This document shows, one piece after another, positions 8,974 to 17,322 of a stretch of 64,000 nucleotides of DNA (its first letter is position 1; each line of letters opens with the position of its first letter). A model generated the notes under the pieces. That model was given only the letters and a program-made list of their open reading frames with translations, was not told the DNA's origin and searched no databases. The position numbers and the translations under genes are program-made. Source of the DNA: Rhodococcus sp. ARC_M6 (GTDB lineage: Bacteria > Actinomycetota > Actinomycetes > Mycobacteriales > Mycobacteriaceae); NCBI RefSeq assembly GCF_022810305.1, contig NZ_JALGQH010000008.1, positions 62,001 to 126,000 of the forward strand, in the 5' to 3' direction.

Positions 8974-9954
8974 CTATGCGATGCCGTCGAACAGTGAAGT
9001 CACAGAACCATTCTCGAAAACTTCCTTGATGGTCCGAGCGAGTAGCGGTGCGATGGACAGCACAGTCAGCGTCGGGAACCGCTTCGAATCGGGGATCGGG
9101 AGCGTGTTGGTCGTGATGACCTCCTTGGCGCCGCAGGACGCCAATCGCTCGGCGGCCGGATCCGAGAAGATGCCGTGGGTGGTGGCGATGATGACGTCAC
9201 CGGCACCGGCATCCTTGAGAACCTTGACGGCGCCGGCGATGGTGCCGCCGGTGTCGATCATGTCGTCGATCAGCACGCAGGTGAGGCCGCTGACGTCGCC
9301 GACCACGCGGTTGGACTTCACCTGGTTGGGGACCAGAGGGTCGCGGGTCTTGTGCACGAACGCCAGCGGAGCGCCGTCGAAGGCATCGGCCCACTTCTCG
9401 GCAACCTTGACGCGTCCGGCGTCCGGGGAGACGACGCAGATGTTGTCGGTGCCGTAGTTCGCTTTCACGTACTGAGCGAGTTGGCCCTGTGCATGCATGT
9501 GATCAACGGGGCCGTCGAAGAAGCCCTGGATCTGGTCGGTGTGCAGATCGACCGTGATGATGCGGTCGGCGCCGGCGGTCTTGAGCAGATCGGCGATGAG
9601 GCGAGCGGAGATCGGCTCGCGTCCGCGGTGCTTCTTGTCCTGACGGGCGTACGGGTAGAACGGCAGCACTGCGGTGATGCGCTTGGCAGATCCACGCTTG
9701 AGAGCGTCGATCATGATGAGCTGCTCCATGACCCACGTGTTCAGTGGCGCCGGATGGCTCTGCAGAACGAACGCGTCGGAGCCGCGAACCGACTCTTCGA
9801 AGCGAACGAAGATCTCACCATTTGCGAAATCGCGTGCAGTTTGCGGGGTGACGCGGATATCGAGTTCCTTCGCCACCTGCTCAGCCAATTCGGGATGCGC
9901 TCGACCCGAGAACAACATCAAGTTCTTCTGGTTGTCGATCCAATTCGCGGTCAC
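8974..9954 (-). CDS. prs: Ribose-phosphate pyrophosphokinase
   Basis: Makes PRPP from ribose 5-phosphate and ATP for nucleotide, histidine and tryptophan synthesis and, in this group, for decaprenylphosphoryl arabinose of the cell wall. The protein has 326 residues, standard length. Motifs: [13 protein letters not shown] near the N-terminus, [16 protein letters not shown] (ATP-binding flexible loop), [27 protein letters not shown] and the PRPP loop [16 protein letters not shown]. The GTG at 9954 overlaps the glmU stop (GTGA), so glmU and prs form one operon. The order glmU-prs is conserved in mycobacteria; the rplY and lpqT genes that I recall after prs in M. tuberculosis are absent here. Confidence 0.96.
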   Translation of the reverse strand: MTANWIDNQKNLMLFSGRAHPELAEQVAKELDIRVTPQTARDFANGEIFVRFEESVRGSDAFVLQSHPAPLNTWVMEQLIMIDALKRGSAKRITAVLPFYPYARQDKKHRGREPISARLIADLLKTAGADRIITVDLHTDQIQGFFDGPVDHMHAQGQLAQYVKANYGTDNICVVSPDAGRVKVAEKWADAFDGAPLAFVHKTRDPLVPNQVKSNRVVGDVSGLTCVLIDDMIDTGGTIAGAVKVLKDAGAGDVIIATTHGIFSDPAAERLASCGAKEVITTNTLPIPDSKRFPTLTVLSIAPLLARTIKEVFENGSVTSLFDGIA

Positions 9955-11426
9955 TGGTTCATGCCATCCTTTTGTACTTGCTGATCTGTGCGCTCTGATT
10001 CCGAAGCCGTTGCAGCTGCAACGGCCGCAGGAGTACCGGGACGTTTCTTCTCGACCCAACCCTCGATATTGCGTTGCTGCCCACCCGAGACTGCGAGAGC
10101 TCCCGGCGGGACGTCGAATTTGAGTACCGTGCCGGCGCCGGTGTAGGCACCGTCACCTACTCGAACCGGAGCGATGAACATGGTGTCCGATCCGGTCCGG
10201 ACGTGCGACCCCACAACAGTACGGCTCTTGTTCACCCCGTCGTAATTGACGAAGACGCTCGAAGCTCCGATGTTGCTGTGATGGCCGATGACAGCATCGC
10301 CGACGTAGGTAAGATGCGGAACCTTCGAATACTCGCCGATATCGGCGTTCTTCGTTTCCACGTAGGCGCCGAGTTTGCCGTGGGCGCCGAGGTTCGTCCC
10401 CGGACGAATGTATGCGAAGGGTCCGACCGTGGCATCCTCGCCGACAGTCGACCCGCTGGCGTGCGAACGGACGACAACTGCGCGGGCGCCTACCGTCATA
10501 TCCGTCAGAGTTGTATCCGGGCCGATCACGGCGTCTTCGCCGACCGAGGTCGTACCGGTCAACTGCACTCCGGGAAGCAGCGTGACGTCTTGTTCGAGGG
10601 TGACGTCGCAGTCGATCCACGTACTTGCGGGATCAACGACGGAGACGCCGGCGCGCATCCAGTTTTCGACGATCCGACGGTTCAATTCGCGAGCCAGGGT
10701 CGACAGTTGCACACGATCGTTGGCGCCCGCGACGAGAACCGAATCCGCGATGTGCTGCGCTCGAACTCGTTTACCGGCTCGTCGGGCGATCATGATCACA
10801 TCGGTGAGATAGAACTCGTGTTGAGCGTTGTTGGAATCGAGCGATGCCAGCGCGTCGCGCAGCGTCTCGAAATCGAAGGCGTAGACGCCCGAGTTGACCT
10901 CGGTGATCGAACGCTGCGAATCCGTTGCTTCCTTTTCCTCGACGATGGCGTTGACTTCACCGTCGGTGGTGCGCAGGATCCGGCCGTATCCGGTGGGGTC
11001 GGAAGCTGTGGACGTCAACACCGTCACGGCGGCGGCCGGTGCGCTCGTATGGCGCTCGAGAAGGTTCGCGATGGTCGTGCCGTCGAGGAGCGGTACGTCG
11101 GCGGCCGTGACCAGGACGGTGCCGCGAAAATCGGCCGGCAAGCGTTCGAGGCCGCAACTGACGGCGTGCCCGGTGCCCTTCTGCTCGTCCTGGACCGCGA
11201 TGGTGATCGAGCGGTCCAAGTCTGTGGCGACGGATGTCACGGCTGCGGATACTCGCTCACGATCGTGTCCGACGACGGTCACGAGATGAGTCGGATTCAG
11301 AGACGCTGCAGCGTGGAGCGAGTGCGCGAGCATTGTTCGGCCGGCGAGAGTGTGCAAGACCTTGGGAGTTTTGGACTTCATCCGAGTGCCTGCACCCGCT
11401 GCGAGAACGATCACGGCGGTTTGCAC
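9951..11426 (-). CDS. glmU: Bifunctional UDP-GlcNAc pyrophosphorylase / GlcN-1-P acetyltransferase
   Basis: Makes UDP-N-acetylglucosamine for peptidoglycan and the arabinogalactan linker. The protein has 491 residues. The N-terminal uridyltransferase domain has [22 protein letters not shown] and the [11 protein letters not shown] segment; the C-terminal half is a left-handed beta-helix of hexapeptide repeats ([60 protein letters not shown]). An Ala/Ser/Glu-rich tail of about 30 residues, as in mycobacterial GlmU, follows. It starts at GTG with GAGGGAG upstream. It is cotranscribed with prs. Confidence 0.96.
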   Translation of the reverse strand: MQTAVIVLAAGAGTRMKSKTPKVLHTLAGRTMLAHSLHAAASLNPTHLVTVVGHDRERVSAAVTSVATDLDRSITIAVQDEQKGTGHAVSCGLERLPADFRGTVLVTAADVPLLDGTTIANLLERHTSAPAAAVTVLTSTASDPTGYGRILRTTDGEVNAIVEEKEATDSQRSITEVNSGVYAFDFETLRDALASLDSNNAQHEFYLTDVIMIARRAGKRVRAQHIADSVLVAGANDRVQLSTLARELNRRIVENWMRAGVSVVDPASTWIDCDVTLEQDVTLLPGVQLTGTTSVGEDAVIGPDTTLTDMTVGARAVVVRSHASGSTVGEDATVGPFAYIRPGTNLGAHGKLGAYVETKNADIGEYSKVPHLTYVGDAVIGHHSNIGASSVFVNYDGVNKSRTVVGSHVRTGSDTMFIAPVRVGDGAYTGAGTVLKFDVPPGALAVSGGQQRNIEGWVEKKRPGTPAAVAAATASESERTDQQVQKDGMNQ

Positions 11427-11479
11427 TGGTTTGAGCTCCCTCTATAGATCATCAACTGCGGCAGATCATCAACTACCAG

Positions 11480-11550
11480 CTCCGCCGCCAGGACTCGAAC
11501 CTGAACTATCTGAACCAAAATCAGAGGTGCTGCCATTACACCACGGCGGA
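11480..11550 (-). tRNA. tRNA-Gln (TTG anticodon)
   Basis: Read on the minus strand: acceptor arm TCCGCCG (11550-11544) pairs with CGGCGGA, the anticodon stem TCTGA/TCAGA encloses loop TTTTGGT with anticodon TTG, and the T arm CAGG-TTCGAGT-CCTG is canonical. The discriminator base is G at 11480 and CCA is not encoded. It sits between glmU and the divergent TetR gene. Confidence 0.95.
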
Positions 11551-11714
11551 CTGCCACGCTCTCCGTACCTTGCGGCGGATTACGCGAGAGAATAATCGCA
11601 CGCCGACCCCACGTAGGTCGAACCGCTCCTCGTTTTCGGGTCGCGCGGTGCCGATAGGCTTGCTTCCACAGGTGCGGTAACAACCGCCCGACGGCACGGT
11701 GGAAAGAGGCAGTC

Positions 11715-12368
11715 ATGGCAACGGTTCCCGGTCCGACGGGCGGTGACCGCGCACCCGAGCGGGCGATTCGGGTCCGGATGACAGGCACCCAGCGTCGCCA
11801 GCAGTTGATCGAGATCGGCCGTGCGCTCTTTGCCGAGCGTGGGTACGAAGCAACCTCGATCGAGGAAATCGCTCAGCGTGCCAACGTGTCGAAACCGGTC
11901 GTCTACGAGCATTTCGGCGGCAAGGAGGGTTTGTACGCCGTCGTGGTCGACCGGGAGATGTCGAGGCTGTTGGAGATGGTCACGTCTTCGCTGTCGCAGA
12001 ATCGCTCGAGAGTTCGAGTTGAACGAGTTGCGTTGGCTTTGCTCACGTACGTCGAGGAACATACCGACGGGTTCCGAATTCTGGTTCGTGATTCGTCTGT
12101 CGTGGCGCCCAGCGGCACTTATTCCAGTCTCCTCAACGACGCGATCAGTCAGGTGGGATACCTCCTGGCCGGGGACTTCTCGCGGCGTGGATTCGACCCT
12201 GGACTAGCAACGATGTACGCGCAGGCACTGGTCGGAATGGTGTCGACGACGGCTACGTGGTGGCTCGACGAGCGCACGCCGTCCAAGGAAGTCGTGGCAG
12301 CGCACTTGGTGAATTTGTGCTGGAACGGGCTCACCAATCTGGAGGCCGACCCTCAATTGGAGGGTTAA
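11715..12368 (+). CDS. TetR-family transcriptional regulator (Rv1019-like)
   Basis: The protein has 217 residues. After a short polar leader (residues 1-22), residues about 25-72 form a TetR helix-turn-helix (RQQLIEIGRALFAERGYEATSIEEIAQRANVSKPVVYEHFGGKEGLY, given here only as the extent of the domain). The C-terminal ligand domain is helical, with WWLDERTP near its end. Position between glmU and mfd is the same as that of Rv1019 in M. tuberculosis, although here an inserted operon separates it from mfd. The ligand is unknown. ATG at 11715 is supported by AAAGAGG nine to ten bases upstream. Confidence 0.85.
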   Translation: MATVPGPTGGDRAPERAIRVRMTGTQRRQQLIEIGRALFAERGYEATSIEEIAQRANVSKPVVYEHFGGKEGLYAVVVDREMSRLLEMVTSSLSQNRSRVRVERVALALLTYVEEHTDGFRILVRDSSVVAPSGTYSSLLNDAISQVGYLLAGDFSRRGFDPGLATMYAQALVGMVSTTATWWLDERTPSKEVVAAHLVNLCWNGLTNLEADPQLEG

Positions 12369-12438
12369 CGCAGGTGTGCCTGTCGGTAGAACCGGGTTCG
12401 CAGTCTAAGCTGTGTTGGCTGTATCACGATCGTTTGAT

Positions 12439-12463
12439 GGACAAATGCAGGTTGTTTGTAAGG
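12439..12463. promoter_or_regulatory. Degenerate butyrolactone-receptor-type operator (candidate a)
   Basis: The half-sites ACAAA (12441-12445) and TTTGT (12455-12459) form a short palindrome; the right half reads GGTTGTTTG, one base shorter than the GGTATGTTTG arm of the better sites. It lies about 100 bp before the receptor-like regulator gene at 12557, where an autoregulatory site would be expected. It is the weakest member of the set. Confidence 0.35.
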
Positions 12464-12556
12464 CGCGCCGAAAGCTGGACTGTGCCTTCCATTTTGACGC
12501 TGTGAACGGGTAAGGGTCAGGATGCGTTCGATGTGTGGTTATTGGAGGCCGGATCG

Positions 12557-13198
12557 ATGGTGAGGCAGGAACGGGCGGAAGCCACCCGTGATTCGGTACT
12601 GCGCGGAGCGGCCGGCGTGTTCATACGTCTGGGGTACGCAAACGCCAGTTTGAGCGAGATCATCGCTGAATCACAGGTGACCAAGGGGGCGCTGTACTTC
12701 CACTTCGGTTCCAAGGAAGAGCTGGCCAGGGCGGTGATCGACGAAGGCGCGGCCCGGTTCGACGCCAAGTGTGAGCTGTGGTTGGACCGTCGGACGCCGG
12801 CATTGGAATCGCTTATCGGCATCTCGTCGGTGACGGTCGATATCGGTGCGCACGACGTGCTTGTTCGGGCGACTTTCCGCTTGCTGGTCGAGATCGGAGA
12901 CTACCGGGGATCGGGTCCGGCAACATTCGACGTCTGGCACGACATCTTCCGGGAACTCACCAGTCGTGCTGCCGACGAGGGTGACTTGCGCCATGACGTC
13001 GATTCCTCGGACATTGCACGTTTCTTGCTTCAGATGGTGTCGGGTGTTCGATTGGTGGCGGCCGCGACGGGAACAGTGCGTGAGTTGTCCGAGTCGATGA
13101 AGTCGTCCTGGAATATGGTTCTTCCCGTGGTCGTACCTGAGTCGAAGGTTGAATACTTCCGTCAGTTCGCTGCACGCCGTCTTGGGACTGATCACTGA
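12557..13198 (+). CDS. TetR-family regulator of the gamma-butyrolactone-receptor (ScbR/ArpA) type
   Basis: The protein has 213 residues. The DNA-binding region matches the receptor family closely: VRQERAEATRD at the N-terminus, then FIRLGYANASLSEI and the hallmark VTKGALYFHFGSKEELA (about residues 40-56). The C-terminal part contains tryptophans in positions compatible with the ligand pocket, but this cannot be verified by eye. Receptors of this family repress target promoters until a diffusible gamma-butyrolactone releases them. The ATG at 12557 is preceded by GGAGG at 12544-12548. It stands just before the carrier-protein operon and within a region carrying matching palindromes. No AfsA-type synthase is nearby. 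Confidence 0.83.
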   Translation: MVRQERAEATRDSVLRGAAGVFIRLGYANASLSEIIAESQVTKGALYFHFGSKEELARAVIDEGAARFDAKCELWLDRRTPALESLIGISSVTVDIGAHDVLVRATFRLLVEIGDYRGSGPATFDVWHDIFRELTSRAADEGDLRHDVDSSDIARFLLQMVSGVRLVAAATGTVRELSESMKSSWNMVLPVVVPESKVEYFRQFAARRLGTDH

Positions 13199-13507
13199 GT
13201 TCAGGCTAGGTGCCGCCAATCGCTGATGTGGGATTTCAGGTTCCGGTCACGACTGTTCTCGTATTCCGCTCTGTGGGTTGTCTCGTTCATTAGCACTTTG
13301 AAACAAACCAAGAGTATGTTTGACGAGTAGTTGAATGCCAGTCGGTTCGATCTTGCTCACCATCTAGACGTTGCGGTATGTTCTCTGGGTAGCCAGACAG
13401 TTGCTGCATTGGTCGGGTTGGTCAAGACGGACAGGTTCGACGACACAAAGTCGGTGTAGCGGGCGGCGTAGGGGGCCGCCCGGTGCACCGATGGAAGGGG
13501 TAACCAG
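13199..13507. other. 309-bp intergenic region before the carrier-protein operon
   Basis: There is no credible coding sequence. The region holds the palindromic operator candidate at 13299-13323 and ends with the ribosome site GGAAGGGG (13493-13500) of the AcpS-like gene, so a promoter is expected here. No convincing -10/-35 pair was identified. Confidence 0.6.
13299..13323. promoter_or_regulatory. Butyrolactone-receptor-type operator (candidate b)
   Basis: The core arms are AAACAAACC (13301-13309) and AGTATGTTTG (13313-13322), separated by 3 bp; spacing is identical to the sites at 24532, 34998 and 35418. It lies about 190 bp before the AcpS-like gene and about 100 bp past the regulator gene. 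It is probably bound by the regulator encoded at 12557 (inference). Confidence 0.65.
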
Positions 13508-13957
13508 ATGAGTAGTGAGCGCACGCCGGCGGTCGACACTCGGGACGTCGGACCTCGGATCGGTTGCGACGTCGTCAACGTTGTCGACATCAGTCGGAGT
13601 ATCGATCTTTTCGGACGTCGTTATCTGGAGCGGACGTTCACGGCGCACGAGTTGACGACGTGCGACGGTCCGGCTCGAGATCAACGGCTGGCCGCTCGTT
13701 TTGCGGCTAAGGAAGCAGTGGTCAAGGTTCTCCGGCCACTCGACTCGGCGCTGCCGTGGAATTCGATCGAGATCACGCGAGAACTGTGGGGGGGATGTGG
13801 AGTAGTACTTTCCGGTGAAGCGGCGAAACTTGCCTTAGCGCAGGACCTTCAAGATTTTCAAGTATCTATTTCGCATGAGGCGGACGTTGCCATTGCAATG
13901 GTGATTGCCACGCGCTGCGACATTTCGCAAAAAACAGAAGGACGATGTCACCGATGA
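13508..13957 (+). CDS. AcpS-like 4'-phosphopantetheinyl transferase
   Basis: The protein has 149 residues, close to the 120-150 usual for AcpS. It carries the two family motifs, IGCDVVNVVDI (about residues 19-29, metal/CoA-binding Asp) and RFAAKEAVVKVL (about residues 63-74, catalytic Glu/Lys region). It should transfer phosphopantetheine from CoA to the serine of the carrier protein encoded next to it. It overlaps the next gene by 13 bases, and GGAAGGGG precedes the ATG. A housekeeping AcpS is normally found near the fatty-acid synthase, so this copy looks dedicated to the operon. Confidence 0.85.
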   Translation: MSSERTPAVDTRDVGPRIGCDVVNVVDISRSIDLFGRRYLERTFTAHELTTCDGPARDQRLAARFAAKEAVVKVLRPLDSALPWNSIEITRELWGGCGVVLSGEAAKLALAQDLQDFQVSISHEADVAIAMVIATRCDISQKTEGRCHR

Positions 13958-14196
13958 GTGATCAGGCAATTCGCAAGGTGCTCGTGGAGCATGGTCGGCT
14001 CGCAGTCGACGTCAGCGCGATTGATGTTGAAGCCGATCTCTACGAATTGGGGTTGACGTCCCACGCCAGTGTCAATGTGATGCTGGCCCTGGAAGATTCG
14101 TTCGATATCGAATTTCCGGACGAGTTGCTGCGCAAGAGTACCTTCGCGAGCGTCAAATCGATCGAAGACGCATTGATCGGTCTGGGTGCCGCGTGA
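13945..14196 (+). CDS. Stand-alone carrier protein (phosphopantetheine acceptor)
   Basis: The protein has 83 residues with the four-helix carrier-protein pattern. The modification site is in LYELGLTSHASVNVML: Ser39 takes the place of the serine in the usual DSL motif, with Thr before it. An acidic helix II follows (LALEDSFDIEFPDELL). ATG at 13945 and 13954 are both possible. It overlaps the AcpS-like gene upstream and the acyl-CoA dehydrogenase gene downstream (GTGA). It is the likely acceptor of the amino acid loaded by the ligase two genes downstream, as shown for homologous systems in Bradyrhizobium. Confidence 0.87.
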   Translation: MSPMSDQAIRKVLVEHGRLAVDVSAIDVEADLYELGLTSHASVNVMLALEDSFDIEFPDELLRKSTFASVKSIEDALIGLGAA

Positions 14197-15383
14197 GTAT
14201 GCCGATTTCCGAGGTTGTTGTCGGAACTGCCCACGAACGAGCGCGACTCGTTGCGGACGAGGTTGCCGCACAGTGGGCCGACCAGGTCGACGTAGAAGCG
14301 CGCTTCCCCGCAGAAGCGGTTGCCGCGATGCGTAAGCAACGGTTGCTGTCCGTGGCCGTGCCGACGGAGTTCGGCGGTGAAGGGTTGTCCTTGCGTGAGG
14401 TCGCCGAGATCGCACGAATCCTCGGATCACGTTGCGCTGCAAGCGGAATGATCTTCGCGATGCATCAGACTCAGATCTATTCGTTGGTCAAGCATGGAAA
14501 TACCGAGGCGCTTCGGGCATTTGTTGTCGAGGTCACCGCCAATCAATTGTTGCTCGCATCGGCAACCACAGAACTGGGTATCGGCGGAGACGTCAGCCGA
14601 AGTTATTGTGCTGTCGAAGATCTCGGTGGTCATCTGCTGTTGATCAAGAATGCACCGGTCATTTCGTACGGCGAGGAAGCTGACGCGATCGTCGTCACAG
14701 CTCGCCGAACACCGGAAAGTCAGCCCAATGACCAGGTTCTGGTTGTCTGCCGTCGAGCTGATCTCACACTGGAGAAGACCACCGACTGGAATACCCTCGG
14801 ACTGAGGGGAACCTGCAGCCTCGGATATATTCTTCGAGCTACCTCCACTCCGGACATGGTGGCGAAGACGCCGTATTCCTATATCTCCACCAACACCATG
14901 CTTCCGGTCTCGCATGTGGTGTGGAGTTCGGTGTGGCTGGGTATTGCGGATGCAGCGCTCGAGAAAGCGCGCAAGTATGTGCGCGCTGCAGCCCGGAAGC
15001 AGCCGGGAGTGTCATCTCCCGGTGCTCTACGGTTGGCCGAAACAGCCGCTGTGGCACAACAATTTGCGGATCTTGTGGATTCATCTGCTCGTCGGTACGA
15101 CCTCGCTGCGCAGACTCGAGACGGGTCCGAAGAGTTGGCCACAACAGATAGCGTCGGTTTTGCATTGTCGATGAACAACTTGAAGGTCACCACGTCGAAT
15201 TCGGTGGTGGAGATCATCGGCCAGGCGATGCTCATCTGCGGGATCTCGGGTTATCGCGAGGACAGCGAGTATTCGCTCGGTCGGCATCTCCGTGATGCAC
15301 ACGGGGCTGCGCTGATGGTGAATAACGATCGGATTATGGCGGGGTCTGCCCAGATGGCTATCGGATACCGAGGGACACTGTGA
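14193..15383 (+). CDS. Acyl-CoA dehydrogenase-family flavoprotein
   Basis: The protein has 396 residues, the full family length. N-terminal helical domain with ARFPAEAVAAMRKQRLLSVAVP and FGGEGLSLREVAEIARILG; middle beta domain with ATTELGIGGD; C-terminal domain with EIIGQAMLICGISGY and an acidic SLGRHLRDAHGAALMVNNDRI end that resembles the FAD/quinone side of the family. In this operon it probably oxidises the aminoacyl or acyl chain while it is bound to the carrier protein, as in prolyl/aminoacyl-carrier dehydrogenases (inference). The GTG start overlaps the carrier-protein stop, and its own stop overlaps the next start. Confidence 0.85.
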   Translation: MSMPISEVVVGTAHERARLVADEVAAQWADQVDVEARFPAEAVAAMRKQRLLSVAVPTEFGGEGLSLREVAEIARILGSRCAASGMIFAMHQTQIYSLVKHGNTEALRAFVVEVTANQLLLASATTELGIGGDVSRSYCAVEDLGGHLLLIKNAPVISYGEEADAIVVTARRTPESQPNDQVLVVCRRADLTLEKTTDWNTLGLRGTCSLGYILRATSTPDMVAKTPYSYISTNTMLPVSHVVWSSVWLGIADAALEKARKYVRAAARKQPGVSSPGALRLAETAAVAQQFADLVDSSARRYDLAAQTRDGSEELATTDSVGFALSMNNLKVTTSNSVVEIIGQAMLICGISGYREDSEYSLGRHLRDAHGAALMVNNDRIMAGSAQMAIGYRGTL

Positions 15384-16336
15384 CTACCAGTACCGGAATG
15401 AGTGAAACCGATTCTGTCCCTTCGGAGCTCGATCTTGCGAGAGCGGAGTTTCAGCGGGAGTTGTTGGCAGGCGGCCTCCTGATCAAGACTGATGTGGACG
15501 GCCTGTACGGGCGCTCCGGGGTCTTCGAGGACATCATCGACGGCATCGACCGTGTGGTGGTGGCCGCAGGTCCCGGATCGTCGGCGACACGCTTGCGCTT
15601 TCCACCCGTGTTTCCGCGGACCAGTTTCGAACGTACCGATTACATCGCGTCGTTCCCCAACCTGACCGGTGCGATCAATACCTTCACCGGTAGCAATTTC
15701 GATCACGCACAGTTGCTCGCCGATCGTGCAAGTGGTGAATCGTGGGATCGTTATCTCGAGCCGACCGAGACGATGCTGGTGTCGGCAGCCTGCCATCCGG
15801 CCTATGCCCAGTACTCGGGCGTGCTGCCCAAGGGCGGAGTGCTGCTTGATATCTACGGTTTCTGCTTCCGTCACGAACCCGCGATCGACCCGGCACGTAT
15901 GCAGGCGTTTCGGATGCACGAGTTCGTCACCATCGGCGATGCCCACGCGGCGGCCGCTCACCGTGAAACCTGGATCCGACGGGGCCTCGAGGTCCTCGAC
16001 GGACTCGGTCTCGAGGCCACGCCGGTCATTGCAAACGATCCCTTCTTCGGGCGGGCCGGCCGTATGTTGGCTGTAAACCAACGCGAAGAAAACCTGAAGA
16101 CGGAGTTGGTCGTTCGGTTGTACGGTGACCACGACGAGGGCACTGCGATCGTCTCGTCCAACAATCACCTCGACCACTTCGGTCAGACGTTCGGTATTAA
16201 GACTTCCGACGGCGATGTTGCGCACAGTTCGTGTGTCGGATTCGGAATGGAACGTATTGCTTTGGCGCTCTTACGGACACATGGTTTGAATGTCTCAGGC
16301 TGGCCGGTAGAAATTCGCGGACGTATGGGTTTGTGA
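15380..16336 (+). CDS. Amino acid:[carrier-protein] ligase (class II SerRS-like)
   Basis: The protein has 318 residues and lacks the N-terminal tRNA-binding arm of seryl-tRNA synthetase. Motif 2 is FCFRHEPAIDPARMQAFRMHEF and motif 3 is GFGMERIALALLRTHG. Cys138 (SAACHP), Glu181 (MHEF) and Cys285 (HSSC) correspond to the zinc ligands of atypical archaeal-type SerRS and of the Bradyrhizobium BLL0957-type ligases. That family activates a small amino acid (Gly or Ala) with ATP and transfers it to a carrier protein, not to tRNA. The GTG start overlaps the previous stop; ATG at 15398 is an alternative. Which amino acid is used cannot be read from the sequence. Confidence 0.86.
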   Translation: MTTSTGMSETDSVPSELDLARAEFQRELLAGGLLIKTDVDGLYGRSGVFEDIIDGIDRVVVAAGPGSSATRLRFPPVFPRTSFERTDYIASFPNLTGAINTFTGSNFDHAQLLADRASGESWDRYLEPTETMLVSAACHPAYAQYSGVLPKGGVLLDIYGFCFRHEPAIDPARMQAFRMHEFVTIGDAHAAAAHRETWIRRGLEVLDGLGLEATPVIANDPFFGRAGRMLAVNQREENLKTELVVRLYGDHDEGTAIVSSNNHLDHFGQTFGIKTSDGDVAHSSCVGFGMERIALALLRTHGLNVSGWPVEIRGRMGL

Positions 16337-17322
16337 TGGCGCGCCTCCTGGATGTTGTCCCCGACGGGTACTCCCCGCACGCCATTCACCGCGATGATCG
16401 GGTGTGGGCGCAGACCAACTGCTACCTCGACTTGTGGATCGAAGTTCTGCATTCGCTCGGACTCGACCCCGTGCCGGCGTTGGCCTGTGCTTTTTCGTCG
16501 AGGTTCGACGGTACGCAGTGGACTTTTCTGAAGCTCAAAGCCGAAGACATTGTGGCGCTGTACGGAATCGACGTTGCGGAGATGAATGTCTGGCGAGCTC
16601 CGCTGGTGCATGTCGAGGACAATCTCGAGGTGGGAATGTTGTCGACTGTGGAGGTCGACGGTTATTGGCTCCCCGACACGTTGGGGACGAGTTACCATGA
16701 GGCGCATGCCAAGACCACGATTGTTCCTAATCGGATCGATCGGGTAGCGGGCGAGCTCGAGTACTTCCACAACAGTGGATACCATGTTTTGCGGGGTGAA
16801 GATTTCTCCGGCGTTTTCGACCTCGATCGTTCGAGTTTGCCGTCGTTTGTTCCTTACGTCGAACAGATTCGACTCTCGCCAGGTTATGCAATGAATACCG
16901 GGAACGTCGGGGAAGTTGCACGTCGAAACGTTGCAGCCCGCCCGCCGGGAAATCCGGTGCGCGAGTTGGGCCGACGAGTGGTCGAGGATTCCGAGTGGGT
17001 CCAGGCGGCCGGTATGGATGCGTTTCATCTCTGGTCCTTCGGTTTGTTGCGTCAATGCGGTGCCAGCGCTGAACTTGCGGGCGATGTCAGCGAGTTTCTC
17101 GACACGGCAGGGTTTTCCGGAACTATTGAGGCTGCCGCAGGCTTCCGTAAGGTTGCTGCGGGAGCGAAGAGTGTTCAATTCCAAATGGCGCGTGCGGCGA
17201 GGGGACGCGCCGTGGACCCACGTGATCAACTCGACGAGATGGCAGTGTCCTGGAAGAATTCCATGGACATCATCACGTCCATCGTCGGAGTTGAGTCGCA
17301 GCGACACCTCAGGCTGGTGTGA
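16336..17322 (+). CDS. DUF1839-family protein
   Basis: The protein has 328 residues. It resembles the DUF1839 family that accompanies amino acid:carrier-protein ligases; features seen are HRDDRVWAQTNCYLDLWIEVLHSLG near the start, FEGDQWTFFK-like FDGTQWTFLKLKAEDIVALYG, and the middle LPDTLGTSYHEAHAKTTI. A papain-like or peptide-transferring role has been suggested by its Cys/His content, but I cannot establish one; NCYLD and SYHEAH are the only obvious candidates. The ATG at 16336 overlaps the ligase stop (TGATG). An open frame running back to 16231 lies inside the ligase gene and is rejected. Confidence 0.75.
   Translation: MARLLDVVPDGYSPHAIHRDDRVWAQTNCYLDLWIEVLHSLGLDPVPALACAFSSRFDGTQWTFLKLKAEDIVALYGIDVAEMNVWRAPLVHVEDNLEVGMLSTVEVDGYWLPDTLGTSYHEAHAKTTIVPNRIDRVAGELEYFHNSGYHVLRGEDFSGVFDLDRSSLPSFVPYVEQIRLSPGYAMNTGNVGEVARRNVAARPPGNPVRELGRRVVEDSEWVQAAGMDAFHLWSFGLLRQCGASAELAGDVSEFLDTAGFSGTIEAAAGFRKVAAGAKSVQFQMARAARGRAVDPRDQLDEMAVSWKNSMDIITSIVGVESQRHLRLV

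Noticed and set aside
9175-9984. 269-codon frame opposite prs
   Set aside because: Antisense shadow; prs motifs are complete on the other strand.
10074-11447. 457-codon open frame on the plus strand opposite glmU
   Set aside because: Antisense shadow of GlmU; Asp/Arg/Val-rich with no motif.
11446-11475. Twice-repeated AGATCATCAACT between glmU and tRNA-Gln
   Set aside because: Only two copies of 12 bp; too little to call a repeat element or operator.
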